From contig JBPOHT010000062.1 of assembly GCA_052035235.1 (NCBI GenBank), positions 62,001-126,000 on the forward strand: a DNA stretch of 64,000 bases, written 5' to 3'. Both the position numbers and the translations under genes were made by a program. Below the pieces are notes generated by a model. The model was given only the letters and a program-made list of their open reading frames with translations, was not told where the DNA came from and made no database searches. Below, piece after piece: positions 57,354-64,000 of the stretch; position 1 is the stretch's first letter; every line of letters begins with the position of its first letter. This DNA is from Solimonas_A sp052035235. GTDB lineage: Bacteria; Pseudomonadota; Gammaproteobacteria; Nevskiales; Nevskiaceae.

Positions 57354-59029
57354 GCGTGTTCCGCGGCGAGAAATCCGAAGGTCATGGCCGGCCCCAGGGT
57401 GGCACCGGCACCGGGGTAGTATCGCCCAGTCACCGAGGCGGCGCAGTTGCCGATGGCGTACAGGCCCCGCAGCGGGGCGCCATTGCCATCCAGTACCCGT
57501 CCGTGCTCATCGGTAGCCAGGCCGCCCTTGGTGCCGATGTCGCCGGGGTGGATCTCCATGCCGTAGAACGGCCCCTCGGCCACTGGCGCCAGGCAGGGGT
57601 TGGGCTGGATGCGCACGTCGCCGTAGAGCAGGTCGTAGGGGTTCTCGCCGCGCTGGTAGTCGCCGTCCTTGCCGGCGGCGGCAAAGCCGTTGAAGCGCGC
57701 CACGGCCGCCTGCAGGCCCACGGCGTCCACGCCCAGTTGCCCGGCCAGTTCCGCCAGCGTGGCGCCGCGCTTGAGCAGGCGCTCCTGGCGCGGCTGCAGC
57801 CAGTTCAGGTGCATGCCGCCCGGCAACAGCGGGCCGTAGGGGTACTCGCGCTTGTAGCGGGCGTCGAAGACGATGTACGCCGGCAGGTTGCCGGCGCCGT
57901 ACATGGCCTGCACCGCCGTGGTGTAGGCCACCGACTCGTTGAAGAAGCGCTGGCCGGCGCGGTTGACCACGATGGCGCCCGGCATGGAGCGCTCGGTGAA
58001 CAGCATGCGCGCGCGGTCTTCCTCCGGTAGGCGGATCGTGGGACCCCACCAGGCCTCGTCCATCAGCGCGGTGGCGGCGCCGAGCTTCTGCGCGGCCTGC
58101 AGCATGTCGCCGGTGTTGTGGGGATTGGCGGCGGACCACTGCGTGCGGCTGGGCGCCGGCAGGTAGCGCTCGCGCAGTTCCTGGTTGTGCTCGAAGCCGC
58201 CGCTGCCCAGGATCACCGCCTTGCCGGCCTTGACCCGCAGCAGCCGCTCCTCGCGGCGCACGGTGGCGCCGGCCACCCCGCCCTGCCCATCGGGCAGCAG
58301 ATCCACCGCCGGCGAGGACAGCCAGATCGGCACGCCGGCATCGAGCAGCGAATGGCGCAGGCGCGCGATCAGCGCGTTGCCCATGGTCAGGCGGCGCGAA
58401 CGCCGCGAGAACAGACGCCAGGGCAGATCCAGGAAGTACTTCACCGCCAGTTGCAGCAGCAGCCTGAACCAGCCGGGCGACTTCGACAGCAGGATCGCCC
58501 CCTCGGTGTTGGTGTAGCCCATCATGCCCATGACGCGGGTCTGGCGATGCGGCTCGTGCAGGCCAGCGAAGTCATCGCCGAGCTGTCTTGCGTCGTAGGA
58601 CAGCGGATCGATGGAACGCCCGCCGGGCTTGGCGCCGGCCAGGTGCTGGTAGTAGTCCGCGTAGTAGGACATCGCCTGGAATTCCAAGCGGCTGTGGTCC
58701 ACCAGCCAGCGCAGCATGCGGCGGCCGTTTGCCACGTAGGAGCGCACATTGGCCTCCGGCACGTCGTCACCGGTCAGCGCGCGCAGGTAGCCCAGGGCCT
58801 CGTCCTCGCTGTCGGGGATGTTGCAGCCGGGCATCAGGTGGTTGGCGGGAATCCACAGGCCGCCGCCCGAGGTGGCGGAGGTGCCGCCGTAGTGGCTGCC
58901 CTTCTCCACCATCAGCACGCGCGCACCGGCCTTGGCAGCGCGCAGCGCGGCAGTCATGGCGCCGGCGCCGGTGCCGACGACCAGCACGTCGGTTTCGTGA
59001 TCCCAGGATTGGTCAGATGTTGCAGTCAT
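57335..59029 (-). CDS. FAD-dependent ketosteroid-dehydrogenase-like oxidoreductase (KstD type)
   Basis: Flavoprotein of the 3-ketosteroid delta1-dehydrogenase/fumarate reductase family. The N-terminus DVLVVGTGAGAMTAALRAA (Rossmann) is followed by VEKGSHYGGTSATSGGGLWIPAN. The C-terminus has TGRYYPGAGATLGPAMTFGFLAAEHA, close to the KstD FAD/substrate closing motif. 564 residues from ATG 59029; a GTG 11 codons upstream is possible. It starts the unit that includes TetR, DUF35 and Ltp2. Delta1-dehydrogenation of a steroid-like ring is the leading hypothesis; other enone-forming substrates are possible. Confidence 0.82.
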   Translation of the reverse strand: MTATSDQSWDHETDVLVVGTGAGAMTAALRAAKAGARVLMVEKGSHYGGTSATSGGGLWIPANHLMPGCNIPDSEDEALGYLRALTGDDVPEANVRSYVANGRRMLRWLVDHSRLEFQAMSYYADYYQHLAGAKPGGRSIDPLSYDARQLGDDFAGLHEPHRQTRVMGMMGYTNTEGAILLSKSPGWFRLLLQLAVKYFLDLPWRLFSRRSRRLTMGNALIARLRHSLLDAGVPIWLSSPAVDLLPDGQGGVAGATVRREERLLRVKAGKAVILGSGGFEHNQELRERYLPAPSRTQWSAANPHNTGDMLQAAQKLGAATALMDEAWWGPTIRLPEEDRARMLFTERSMPGAIVVNRAGQRFFNESVAYTTAVQAMYGAGNLPAYIVFDARYKREYPYGPLLPGGMHLNWLQPRQERLLKRGATLAELAGQLGVDAVGLQAAVARFNGFAAAGKDGDYQRGENPYDLLYGDVRIQPNPCLAPVAEGPFYGMEIHPGDIGTKGGLATDEHGRVLDGNGAPLRGLYAIGNCAASVTGRYYPGAGATLGPAMTFGFLAAEHACAVTQ

Positions 59030-59054
59030 GGCGTTGGCGCATTTTGAAAGTGTG

Positions 59055-59132
59055 TCCCTCACCCAACCCCTCTCCCCGGGGAGAGGGGCTCAGCCCCCTT
59101 CTCCCTCCGGGAGAAGGGCTGGGGATGAGGGA
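59055..59132. repeat. compound GGGAGAGGG hairpin between the PQQ dehydrogenase and KstD-like genes
   Basis: TCCCTCA (59055-59061) pairs with TGAGGGA (59126-59132). Inside are the perfect 22-base palindrome CCCCTCTCCCC/GGGGAGAGGGG (59067-59088) and a second hairpin CCCTTCTCCC/GGGAGAAGGG. It lies upstream of the KstD-like start. Confidence 0.8.
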
Positions 59133-59163
59133 CTCATGTAGAAGGAGCAGACGAAATTCATCG

Positions 59164-61083
59164 CTACTGCAGCGTAAACGCCACGATGGCATCGCCGGTC
59201 TTGGTGCCCAGCGCGCCATGGCCTCCGGCGCCGATCACCAGGTATTGCTTGCCGCCCGCCCGGTAGGTCATCGGCGTGGCATGCGCGGCAAAGGGCAACT
59301 CGTGGCGCCACAGCTCCGCGCCGCTGTCCATGTCGAAGGCGCGCAGGTACTTGTCCATGGCGGCGGCGATGAAGGCCACGCCGCCGGCGGTCTGCAGCGA
59401 TCCGCCGGAGTTGGGCGTACCCAGCTCCCAGCGGTCGCCGAAGGGCGCCATGCCGTGCAGGTTGCCCAGGGCGCGATCCCAGAGCTTGTCGCCACTGTCC
59501 AGGTCGATGGCCACCAGCCGGCCCCAGGGCGGCGCGATGCAAGGCGTCTTCAGCGGCGACAGGAAGGGTGCGCGCACGGTGACGTAGGGCGTGCCCTCCT
59601 GCGGATGCATGCCGACCAGGTCGGTGGCGCCGGTGGCGCCGTGGTAATCCTTGCGCGGCACGGCCTGGATCGTGAACGGCGCGGCCTGCAGGTTGACCAG
59701 CAGGCGGTTGCGCACCGGGTCCACCGACACTGAACCCCAGTTGATGCCGCCACCCAAGCCCGGGTACTGCAGCGAACCCTTCAGCGACGGTGGCGTAAAC
59801 ACGCCCTGGTAGTCCAGCGCGTCGAAAGCCGCCTGGCACTTGCCCTTGTCCCAGAACGTCAGGCCCCATAGGTCGTCGCGCGTGAGCTTCAGCGGATGCA
59901 GCGGCGCGGGCCGGGTCGGGAATGGCTGCGTCGGCGAGGTCTTCTCGCCCGGCAGCGTGGACTGCGGGACCTTGCGCTCCTCCACCGGAAACAGCGGCTC
60001 GCCGGTGAGCCGGTTCAGCACGAAGACGAAGCCGAGCTTGGTCGCCGCCACCAGGGCTGGCACCGGCTTGCCGCCGATGCGCGCGGTGAACAGCACCGGC
60101 TGGGCCGCGACGTCATAGTCCCAGATGTCGTGGTGCACGGTCTGGAAGCGCCAGCGCAGCGCGCCGGTGTCGGCATCCAGGGCGACGATGGACGACGCGA
60201 AGTAATCCAGGCCATGGCGCTCGGCTCCACCGTAGTGATCCGGCGCCGCGTTGCCGGTGGGCGCGAAGACCAGGCCATGCTCAGTGTCGGCCGACATCAT
60301 CGCCCAGACATTGGGTGTGCCTGGGGTCAGCGTGGCGCCCTGCTTTACCTGCTCCGCCGTGACAGCCTTCATGCCGGGGGGCACCGGATCCCAGACCCAC
60401 TTCAGTTCGCCCGTGCGCGCATCGAAGGCACGCAGGGCGCCGCTGGGCGCGGTGATGCGCTGGCCGTCCTTGACGAAGGCACCGGTGACGACGCGGTCGC
60501 GGATCACCTGCGGCGGCGAGGTCATGTAGTACTCGGCCGGCCCGACCTTGCCCAGGCCCTGCAGCAGGTTGACCTCGCCCTGGTTGCCGAAGTCCTCGCA
60601 GCGCCGGCCCGTGCGCGCGTCCACCGCGATCAGGCGCGCATCCACCGTGCCGGTGTAGATGCGCTCGGCACAGGCCGCACCGGCTTTCGGCTGCGCGTCA
60701 CGCCACCAGGCCACGCCGCGGCAGGTCGGCGCATAGACGCCGCCCAGCTTCACCTTGGGGTCGAAGCGCCACTTCTGGCGTCCGCTGGCGGCATCCAGCG
60801 CGATGACGCGGTTGTAGGGCGTGCAGAAGTACAACGTGCCATCCACCAGCAACGGCGTGGCCTGGAAGGCGGTGGCGCCGTGCTGCTCGTTGCCCTGCGA
60901 GAAATCGCCGTGGTGGAAGGTCCAGGCCGGCTTCAGCTTCTGCACATTGTCCTTGCGGATGTCCGCCAGTGGCGACCAGCGCTGGCCGCCGGCATCGCCA
61001 CCGACGTAAGGCCATTGGCTGGGAGGATCCGCCGCAATCGCAGACAGGGGCAACAAGCACAGCAGGAGAGCACGGCGGATCAT
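59164..61083 (-). CDS. periplasmic PQQ-dependent dehydrogenase
   Basis: Quinoprotein of 639 residues from ATG 61083 with a Sec signal (LLLCLLPLSAIAA). It shows propeller W-motif repeats such as LIAVDARTGRRC, ALDADTGALRWRFQTVHHDIWDYD and AIDLDSGDKLWDRALG, and WPYVGGDAGGQRWSPL at the start. The HHDIWDYD block is typical of the glucose/quinate-type quinoprotein group, but the membrane domain of Gcd is absent. It probably oxidises an alcohol in the periplasm with PQQ. It starts 4 bp after the DUF1302 copy B stop. Biosynthesis genes for PQQ are not in the window. Confidence 0.9.
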   Translation of the reverse strand: MIRRALLLCLLPLSAIAADPPSQWPYVGGDAGGQRWSPLADIRKDNVQKLKPAWTFHHGDFSQGNEQHGATAFQATPLLVDGTLYFCTPYNRVIALDAASGRQKWRFDPKVKLGGVYAPTCRGVAWWRDAQPKAGAACAERIYTGTVDARLIAVDARTGRRCEDFGNQGEVNLLQGLGKVGPAEYYMTSPPQVIRDRVVTGAFVKDGQRITAPSGALRAFDARTGELKWVWDPVPPGMKAVTAEQVKQGATLTPGTPNVWAMMSADTEHGLVFAPTGNAAPDHYGGAERHGLDYFASSIVALDADTGALRWRFQTVHHDIWDYDVAAQPVLFTARIGGKPVPALVAATKLGFVFVLNRLTGEPLFPVEERKVPQSTLPGEKTSPTQPFPTRPAPLHPLKLTRDDLWGLTFWDKGKCQAAFDALDYQGVFTPPSLKGSLQYPGLGGGINWGSVSVDPVRNRLLVNLQAAPFTIQAVPRKDYHGATGATDLVGMHPQEGTPYVTVRAPFLSPLKTPCIAPPWGRLVAIDLDSGDKLWDRALGNLHGMAPFGDRWELGTPNSGGSLQTAGGVAFIAAAMDKYLRAFDMDSGAELWRHELPFAAHATPMTYRAGGKQYLVIGAGGHGALGTKTGDAIVAFTLQ

Positions 61084-61087
61084 CGGA

Positions 61088-63025
61088 TCAGAAACTGTAC
61101 TTGGCGGAAACACCGACGAAGTCGCGGTCGGCATAGGGGTTCTTGGCGAAATGGGGCGTGCCGAAATAGCCGGCCCAGGTGACACCCAGCGTGAACTGCT
61201 GCAGGTAGGTCATATTGATGCCGACGCTGAGGCGCTTGTCCTGGATGCCGGCCAGTGGCCCAAAGGCCGCCGTGAGCGAGGACTTGCCGTTCAGCATGCG
61301 GGCAGCGTAGACCGGCACGGTGAGATCCCAGCCGCGCAGTACATTCTTGCGGTCGAAGATGAACAGCATGGAGATCGCCGACGAGTCCTTCGAGTTGTTC
61401 AGCTTGGTGTTGCACTCGTAGGGATTGCAGACCTCGTCGACCTGGTCCACATGCACGAAGCCGGTTTCACCCACCACCGACAGCGTGTCCCACAAGGGCA
61501 GCCCACCCAGGTTCTGCGGCCCGAAGGAATAGATCGCCGAGAGCAAACCCTGAACGACCTTGGCGCGTGTCGGCGAGGGCACCGGCCCGAGCAGGCCGCT
61601 GCTGAGATCCACCAGCACGTCGACCCCGTCGCGGTAGATCACCTCGCCCGCCACGTTGGCGCCGAACAGTGCCGTGGAGAAGCTCAACGCGGTCATGTGG
61701 ATGCCGTCGAAGTAATTCGGCTGGTAGGTCACCGGCACCTGCAGGCCCAGGTAGCCGGTGGCGAGCAGCGGCGTGCCGTTGGGCAGCACCAGCAGCGGGG
61801 CGGAACCGTAGGTCTGCACCGGCGCCGGCGTGGTGCTGTGATAGCGCAGGTGATAGAGGCCCACGCCGGTATTGGGCGTGACCTGGTACTTCACGCCGAC
61901 GCCGTACTGGCCATGGTCGCTGGGCTTCTTCTCGCCGTTGTACATCACGTTGATGTACTTGGGCTGGCCCGGCATCGGGATGCTGGCCACCGGCAGCGGC
62001 AGGTCCGGCAGGAAGGGATCCAGCGCCGCCAGGGTGTTGCTCAGGAAGGTCAGCGCCTGGTTCGGCGGCAGGCCGGCGAAGTCGGCGACCAGTTGCAGGT
62101 ACTCGCCCAGGTCGCTGGACAGCAGGTTCACGTCGCCCAGGTTCGGCAGGTACAGCGGATTCTCCAGGCCATAGGTGAACTGCGCGCCCGGCCCAACCAC
62201 ATCGGCCACCGAGAAGTATTCGCCCACCGGGTTCAGTTCGGTGGACTTGTACTCCAGCTTGTACTGGCCCAGCAGGGTCAGTTCCGGCGTCAGCGCCAGC
62301 TGCATCGACACCTGGTTGACCGGCAGCAGGATGCTCTTGACGTCCGCCCCCGGCACGTTGGCCTTGGTGGCATCGGCCGGAGACTGCGCCAGCGCAATAC
62401 CGGAGAAGAACAGGCTCTCGCCCCAGGCCGCGATATGGCGACCCACTCGCAGGTTCAGGGCCGCCTCGTCGCCCAGGTACCAGGTGCCGTAGACGTAGGC
62501 ATCGAGCAGACGCGCACGCGCACCGTCGTAGTACTCGGCGGCATCGGTGAAGCGGTTCACCGGACCCTGGTGCGGGTAGTTGATGTTGCCGGTGGTCTGG
62601 CTCAGCGTGGCCGACTGCCGGTTGTCGTTACGGCGGCGGTAGACGTCGTCGTAGAACGCGTCGGCACGCACACGGATGCCGTAGTCCTCGTGCGTCAGGC
62701 CGATCTCGCCCAGCACACTGAGACGATTGTTGAACAGGGAGCCCTTGTCGAAGTTGCGGTCGCCGTCGTCATAGTTCGCCGACTCCGGAATCTTCAGCGT
62801 CTCCGGCACCGGGATATTGGACGCACCCGGCGCGTTGATGATGCGGTCGTCGGCGTCATGCAGGCGCATCGCCGCCGCATAGCCCAGCTGCATCTGCCAA
62901 TCGCCATCGAGACCGAACAGCTCGAACTCCCCTGCCCTCGCGGGGCTGCTGGCGAGGACCGGTATCAGGGCACAAGCGGCCAGCAGGCCGCGGGACGCAA
63001 ACGGCCATGGGTTGCGACGGAACAT
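61088..63025 (-). CDS. DUF1302 family outer-membrane protein (copy B)
   Basis: Signal peptide ending SPARA, a beta-strand-rich body and C-terminal Phe (VSAKYSF), as in copy A (41220-43160). The two share the same order of blocks and about the same length (645 against 646 residues), including GRHIAAWGESLFF and FGANVAGEVIYRDGVDVL. Differences concentrate in the loop near residues 300-360 and the cysteine pair CNPYEC (CGPTSC in A). It heads the minus-strand run and is coupled to the PQQ dehydrogenase, suggesting that the substrate is handled at the outer membrane and oxidised in the periplasm. Confidence 0.9.
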   Translation of the reverse strand: MFRRNPWPFASRGLLAACALIPVLASSPARAGEFELFGLDGDWQMQLGYAAAMRLHDADDRIINAPGASNIPVPETLKIPESANYDDGDRNFDKGSLFNNRLSVLGEIGLTHEDYGIRVRADAFYDDVYRRRNDNRQSATLSQTTGNINYPHQGPVNRFTDAAEYYDGARARLLDAYVYGTWYLGDEAALNLRVGRHIAAWGESLFFSGIALAQSPADATKANVPGADVKSILLPVNQVSMQLALTPELTLLGQYKLEYKSTELNPVGEYFSVADVVGPGAQFTYGLENPLYLPNLGDVNLLSSDLGEYLQLVADFAGLPPNQALTFLSNTLAALDPFLPDLPLPVASIPMPGQPKYINVMYNGEKKPSDHGQYGVGVKYQVTPNTGVGLYHLRYHSTTPAPVQTYGSAPLLVLPNGTPLLATGYLGLQVPVTYQPNYFDGIHMTALSFSTALFGANVAGEVIYRDGVDVLVDLSSGLLGPVPSPTRAKVVQGLLSAIYSFGPQNLGGLPLWDTLSVVGETGFVHVDQVDEVCNPYECNTKLNNSKDSSAISMLFIFDRKNVLRGWDLTVPVYAARMLNGKSSLTAAFGPLAGIQDKRLSVGINMTYLQQFTLGVTWAGYFGTPHFAKNPYADRDFVGVSAKYSF

Positions 63026-63224
63026 GGGTTCTCCTCCGCTGTTCGTTCTAGTGTTTGCAGCCCGCCCAGCTTAGAAAGCCCCCCGGATGGCCTCCTCCCT
63101 CAAACTGCGTACAGATTTTTGCTGCACTGCGATGACCGCCGCAGTTCATCCCAAAGGGTGAGGATTCCCCGGGGCTGCGACCGAATACTGCGCCCCACTC
63201 CCCCTCTTTCATTCAAGGATGGCC

Positions 63225-63992
63225 ATGCAGAACAACGATTTCCCCAAGGGCGCGACGCTGGTGTTCGGCGGCAGCGGCGGCATCGGCCAGGGCGTAGCCA
63301 CCACCTTCGCTGCCGCGGGCTCCGACGTGGCCGTGGTCTACCGCGCCAAGAAGGAAGTCGCCGAGCGCGTGGCCGGCGAGATCAAGGCCCTGGGCCGCAA
63401 GGGCACGATCCACGCCGCCGACGTGACCGACCCCAAGCAGATCGAAGCCGCCGTCGCCGCCGCGATCAAGGAGCACGGCCGCATCCACACCGTGGTCTGG
63501 GCCGCCGGCCCCGTCGTGGAGCAGGTGCACCTGGCCGACACCTCCCTGGAGCTGTGGCAGAAGTCGATCAACATCGAGGCCCACGGCTTCTTCAACGCCT
63601 TCAAGGCCACCGTGGAACACCTGCGTGCCAGCGGCGGCGGCTCCTACGTGCACCTCGGCTCCGCCGGCCACGTCTGGTGGCCCGCCAAGGACGGCCTGTC
63701 GGTAGCCCCGAAGGCCGCCAACGAGGCGCTGATCACCGGCATCGCCAAGGAAGAAGGCAAGAACAACATCCGCGCCAACTCGGTGCTGGTGGGCGTGATC
63801 GAGGCCGGCATGTTCCTGGAACTGCTCAAGCGCGGCGTGTTCGACCAGAAGTGGATCGACGAGACGCAGAAGCTGCTGTGCCTGAAGCGCTGGGGCCAGC
63901 CCGAGGACATCGGCCGCGCCGCGGTGTACCTGGCCACCGCCAGCTATGTGACGGGGCAGAAGATCAATGTGTCGGGTGGGTTTGGAATTTAA
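63225..63992 (+). CDS. SDR-fold oxidoreductase lacking the catalytic tyrosine
   Basis: SDR of 255 residues. TLVFGGSGGIGQGVATTF binds the nucleotide, WAAGPV replaces the NNAG block, and HLGSAGHVWWP carries the conserved Ser. The active-site segment reads GLSVAPKAANEA: aligning its Lys with the YxxxK motif puts Ser where Tyr should be. The end NVSGGFGI is normal. I chose ATG 63225, with AAGG six bases upstream, over ATG 63219. It is divergent from DUF1302 copy B. It may be a lyase, a binding protein or a non-reductase member such as an enoyl hydratase-like SDR. Confidence 0.88.
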   Translation: MQNNDFPKGATLVFGGSGGIGQGVATTFAAAGSDVAVVYRAKKEVAERVAGEIKALGRKGTIHAADVTDPKQIEAAVAAAIKEHGRIHTVVWAAGPVVEQVHLADTSLELWQKSINIEAHGFFNAFKATVEHLRASGGGSYVHLGSAGHVWWPAKDGLSVAPKAANEALITGIAKEEGKNNIRANSVLVGVIEAGMFLELLKRGVFDQKWIDETQKLLCLKRWGQPEDIGRAAVYLATASYVTGQKINVSGGFGI

Positions 63993-64000
63993 AGCTGCCG

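Overview
The window is a G+C-rich gammaproteobacterial chromosome segment. Coding density is high, third codon positions are G/C-rich, and Sec, queuosine and tRNA housekeeping genes are interleaved with lipid/steroid-type catabolism. DUF1302 and DUF1329 proteins, a wax ester synthase, a ketosteroid-dehydrogenase-like flavoprotein and an Ltp2-like thiolase with a DUF35 partner together suggest a Nevskiales/Solimonadaceae-type bacterium. That placement is inference, not proof. I saw no phage, plasmid, CRISPR or classical insertion-sequence signature.

Layout. 0-7 kb: polysaccharide genes (partial acyltransferase, WbpM/PglF-like dehydratase, UDP-sugar epimerase) flank yajC-secD-secF. 7-9.5 kb: acyl-CoA dehydrogenase and glutathione peroxidase. 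9.5-13.5 kb: a very AT-rich non-coding island, then a phosphatase-GT20 fusion of the glucosylglycerol-phosphate synthase type with a YcaD-like transporter. 13.5-18.2 kb: zinc peptidase, then a TetR regulator divergent from a nitrilase-like lipoprotein and an exported flavin amine oxidase. 18.2-19 kb: a REP-associated transposase (RAYT) between REP/REPIN repeats. 19-22.4 kb: DUF1800-DUF1501 exported pair and a small secreted protein behind conspicuous palindromes. 22.4-25.3 kb: tgt, chagasin-type inhibitor lipoprotein, tRNA-Leu(CAA), queA. 25.4-29 kb: purple-acid-phosphatase-like and GH31 lipoproteins. 29-39.6 kb: two OmpR-type two-component systems, each beside a DUF4382-type lipoprotein, plus EF-hand, beta-propeller and Ig-like lipoproteins and a GST.

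39.6-64 kb: lipid/steroid-like catabolic region. It holds the wax synthase, two DUF1302 outer-membrane proteins, DUF1329, a flavin reductase-MarR fusion, SDRs and a pirin. From 63.0 down to 48.3 kb, thirteen recognisable genes plus a predicted 49-residue ORF all lie on the minus strand: DUF1302, PQQ dehydrogenase, KstD-like oxidase, TetR, DUF35, Ltp2-like thiolase, the small ORF, alpha/beta hydrolase, a small two-Cys protein, acyl-CoA synthetase, SRPBCC protein, CoA transferase and amidohydrolase. Tight spacing through most of this run suggests one uptake-activation-oxidation-chain-cleavage programme for a sterol, bile-acid or isoprenoid-like substrate.

The most unusual non-coding features are the hairpin-rich intergenic arrays near 33.3 and 48 kb, a seven-copy family of purine/pyrimidine hairpins (one pair inserted in frame in the CoA-transferase gene), tandem TGACGTCA palindromes, and a shared TTGTGC-N3-GCAACA dyad upstream of unrelated genes.
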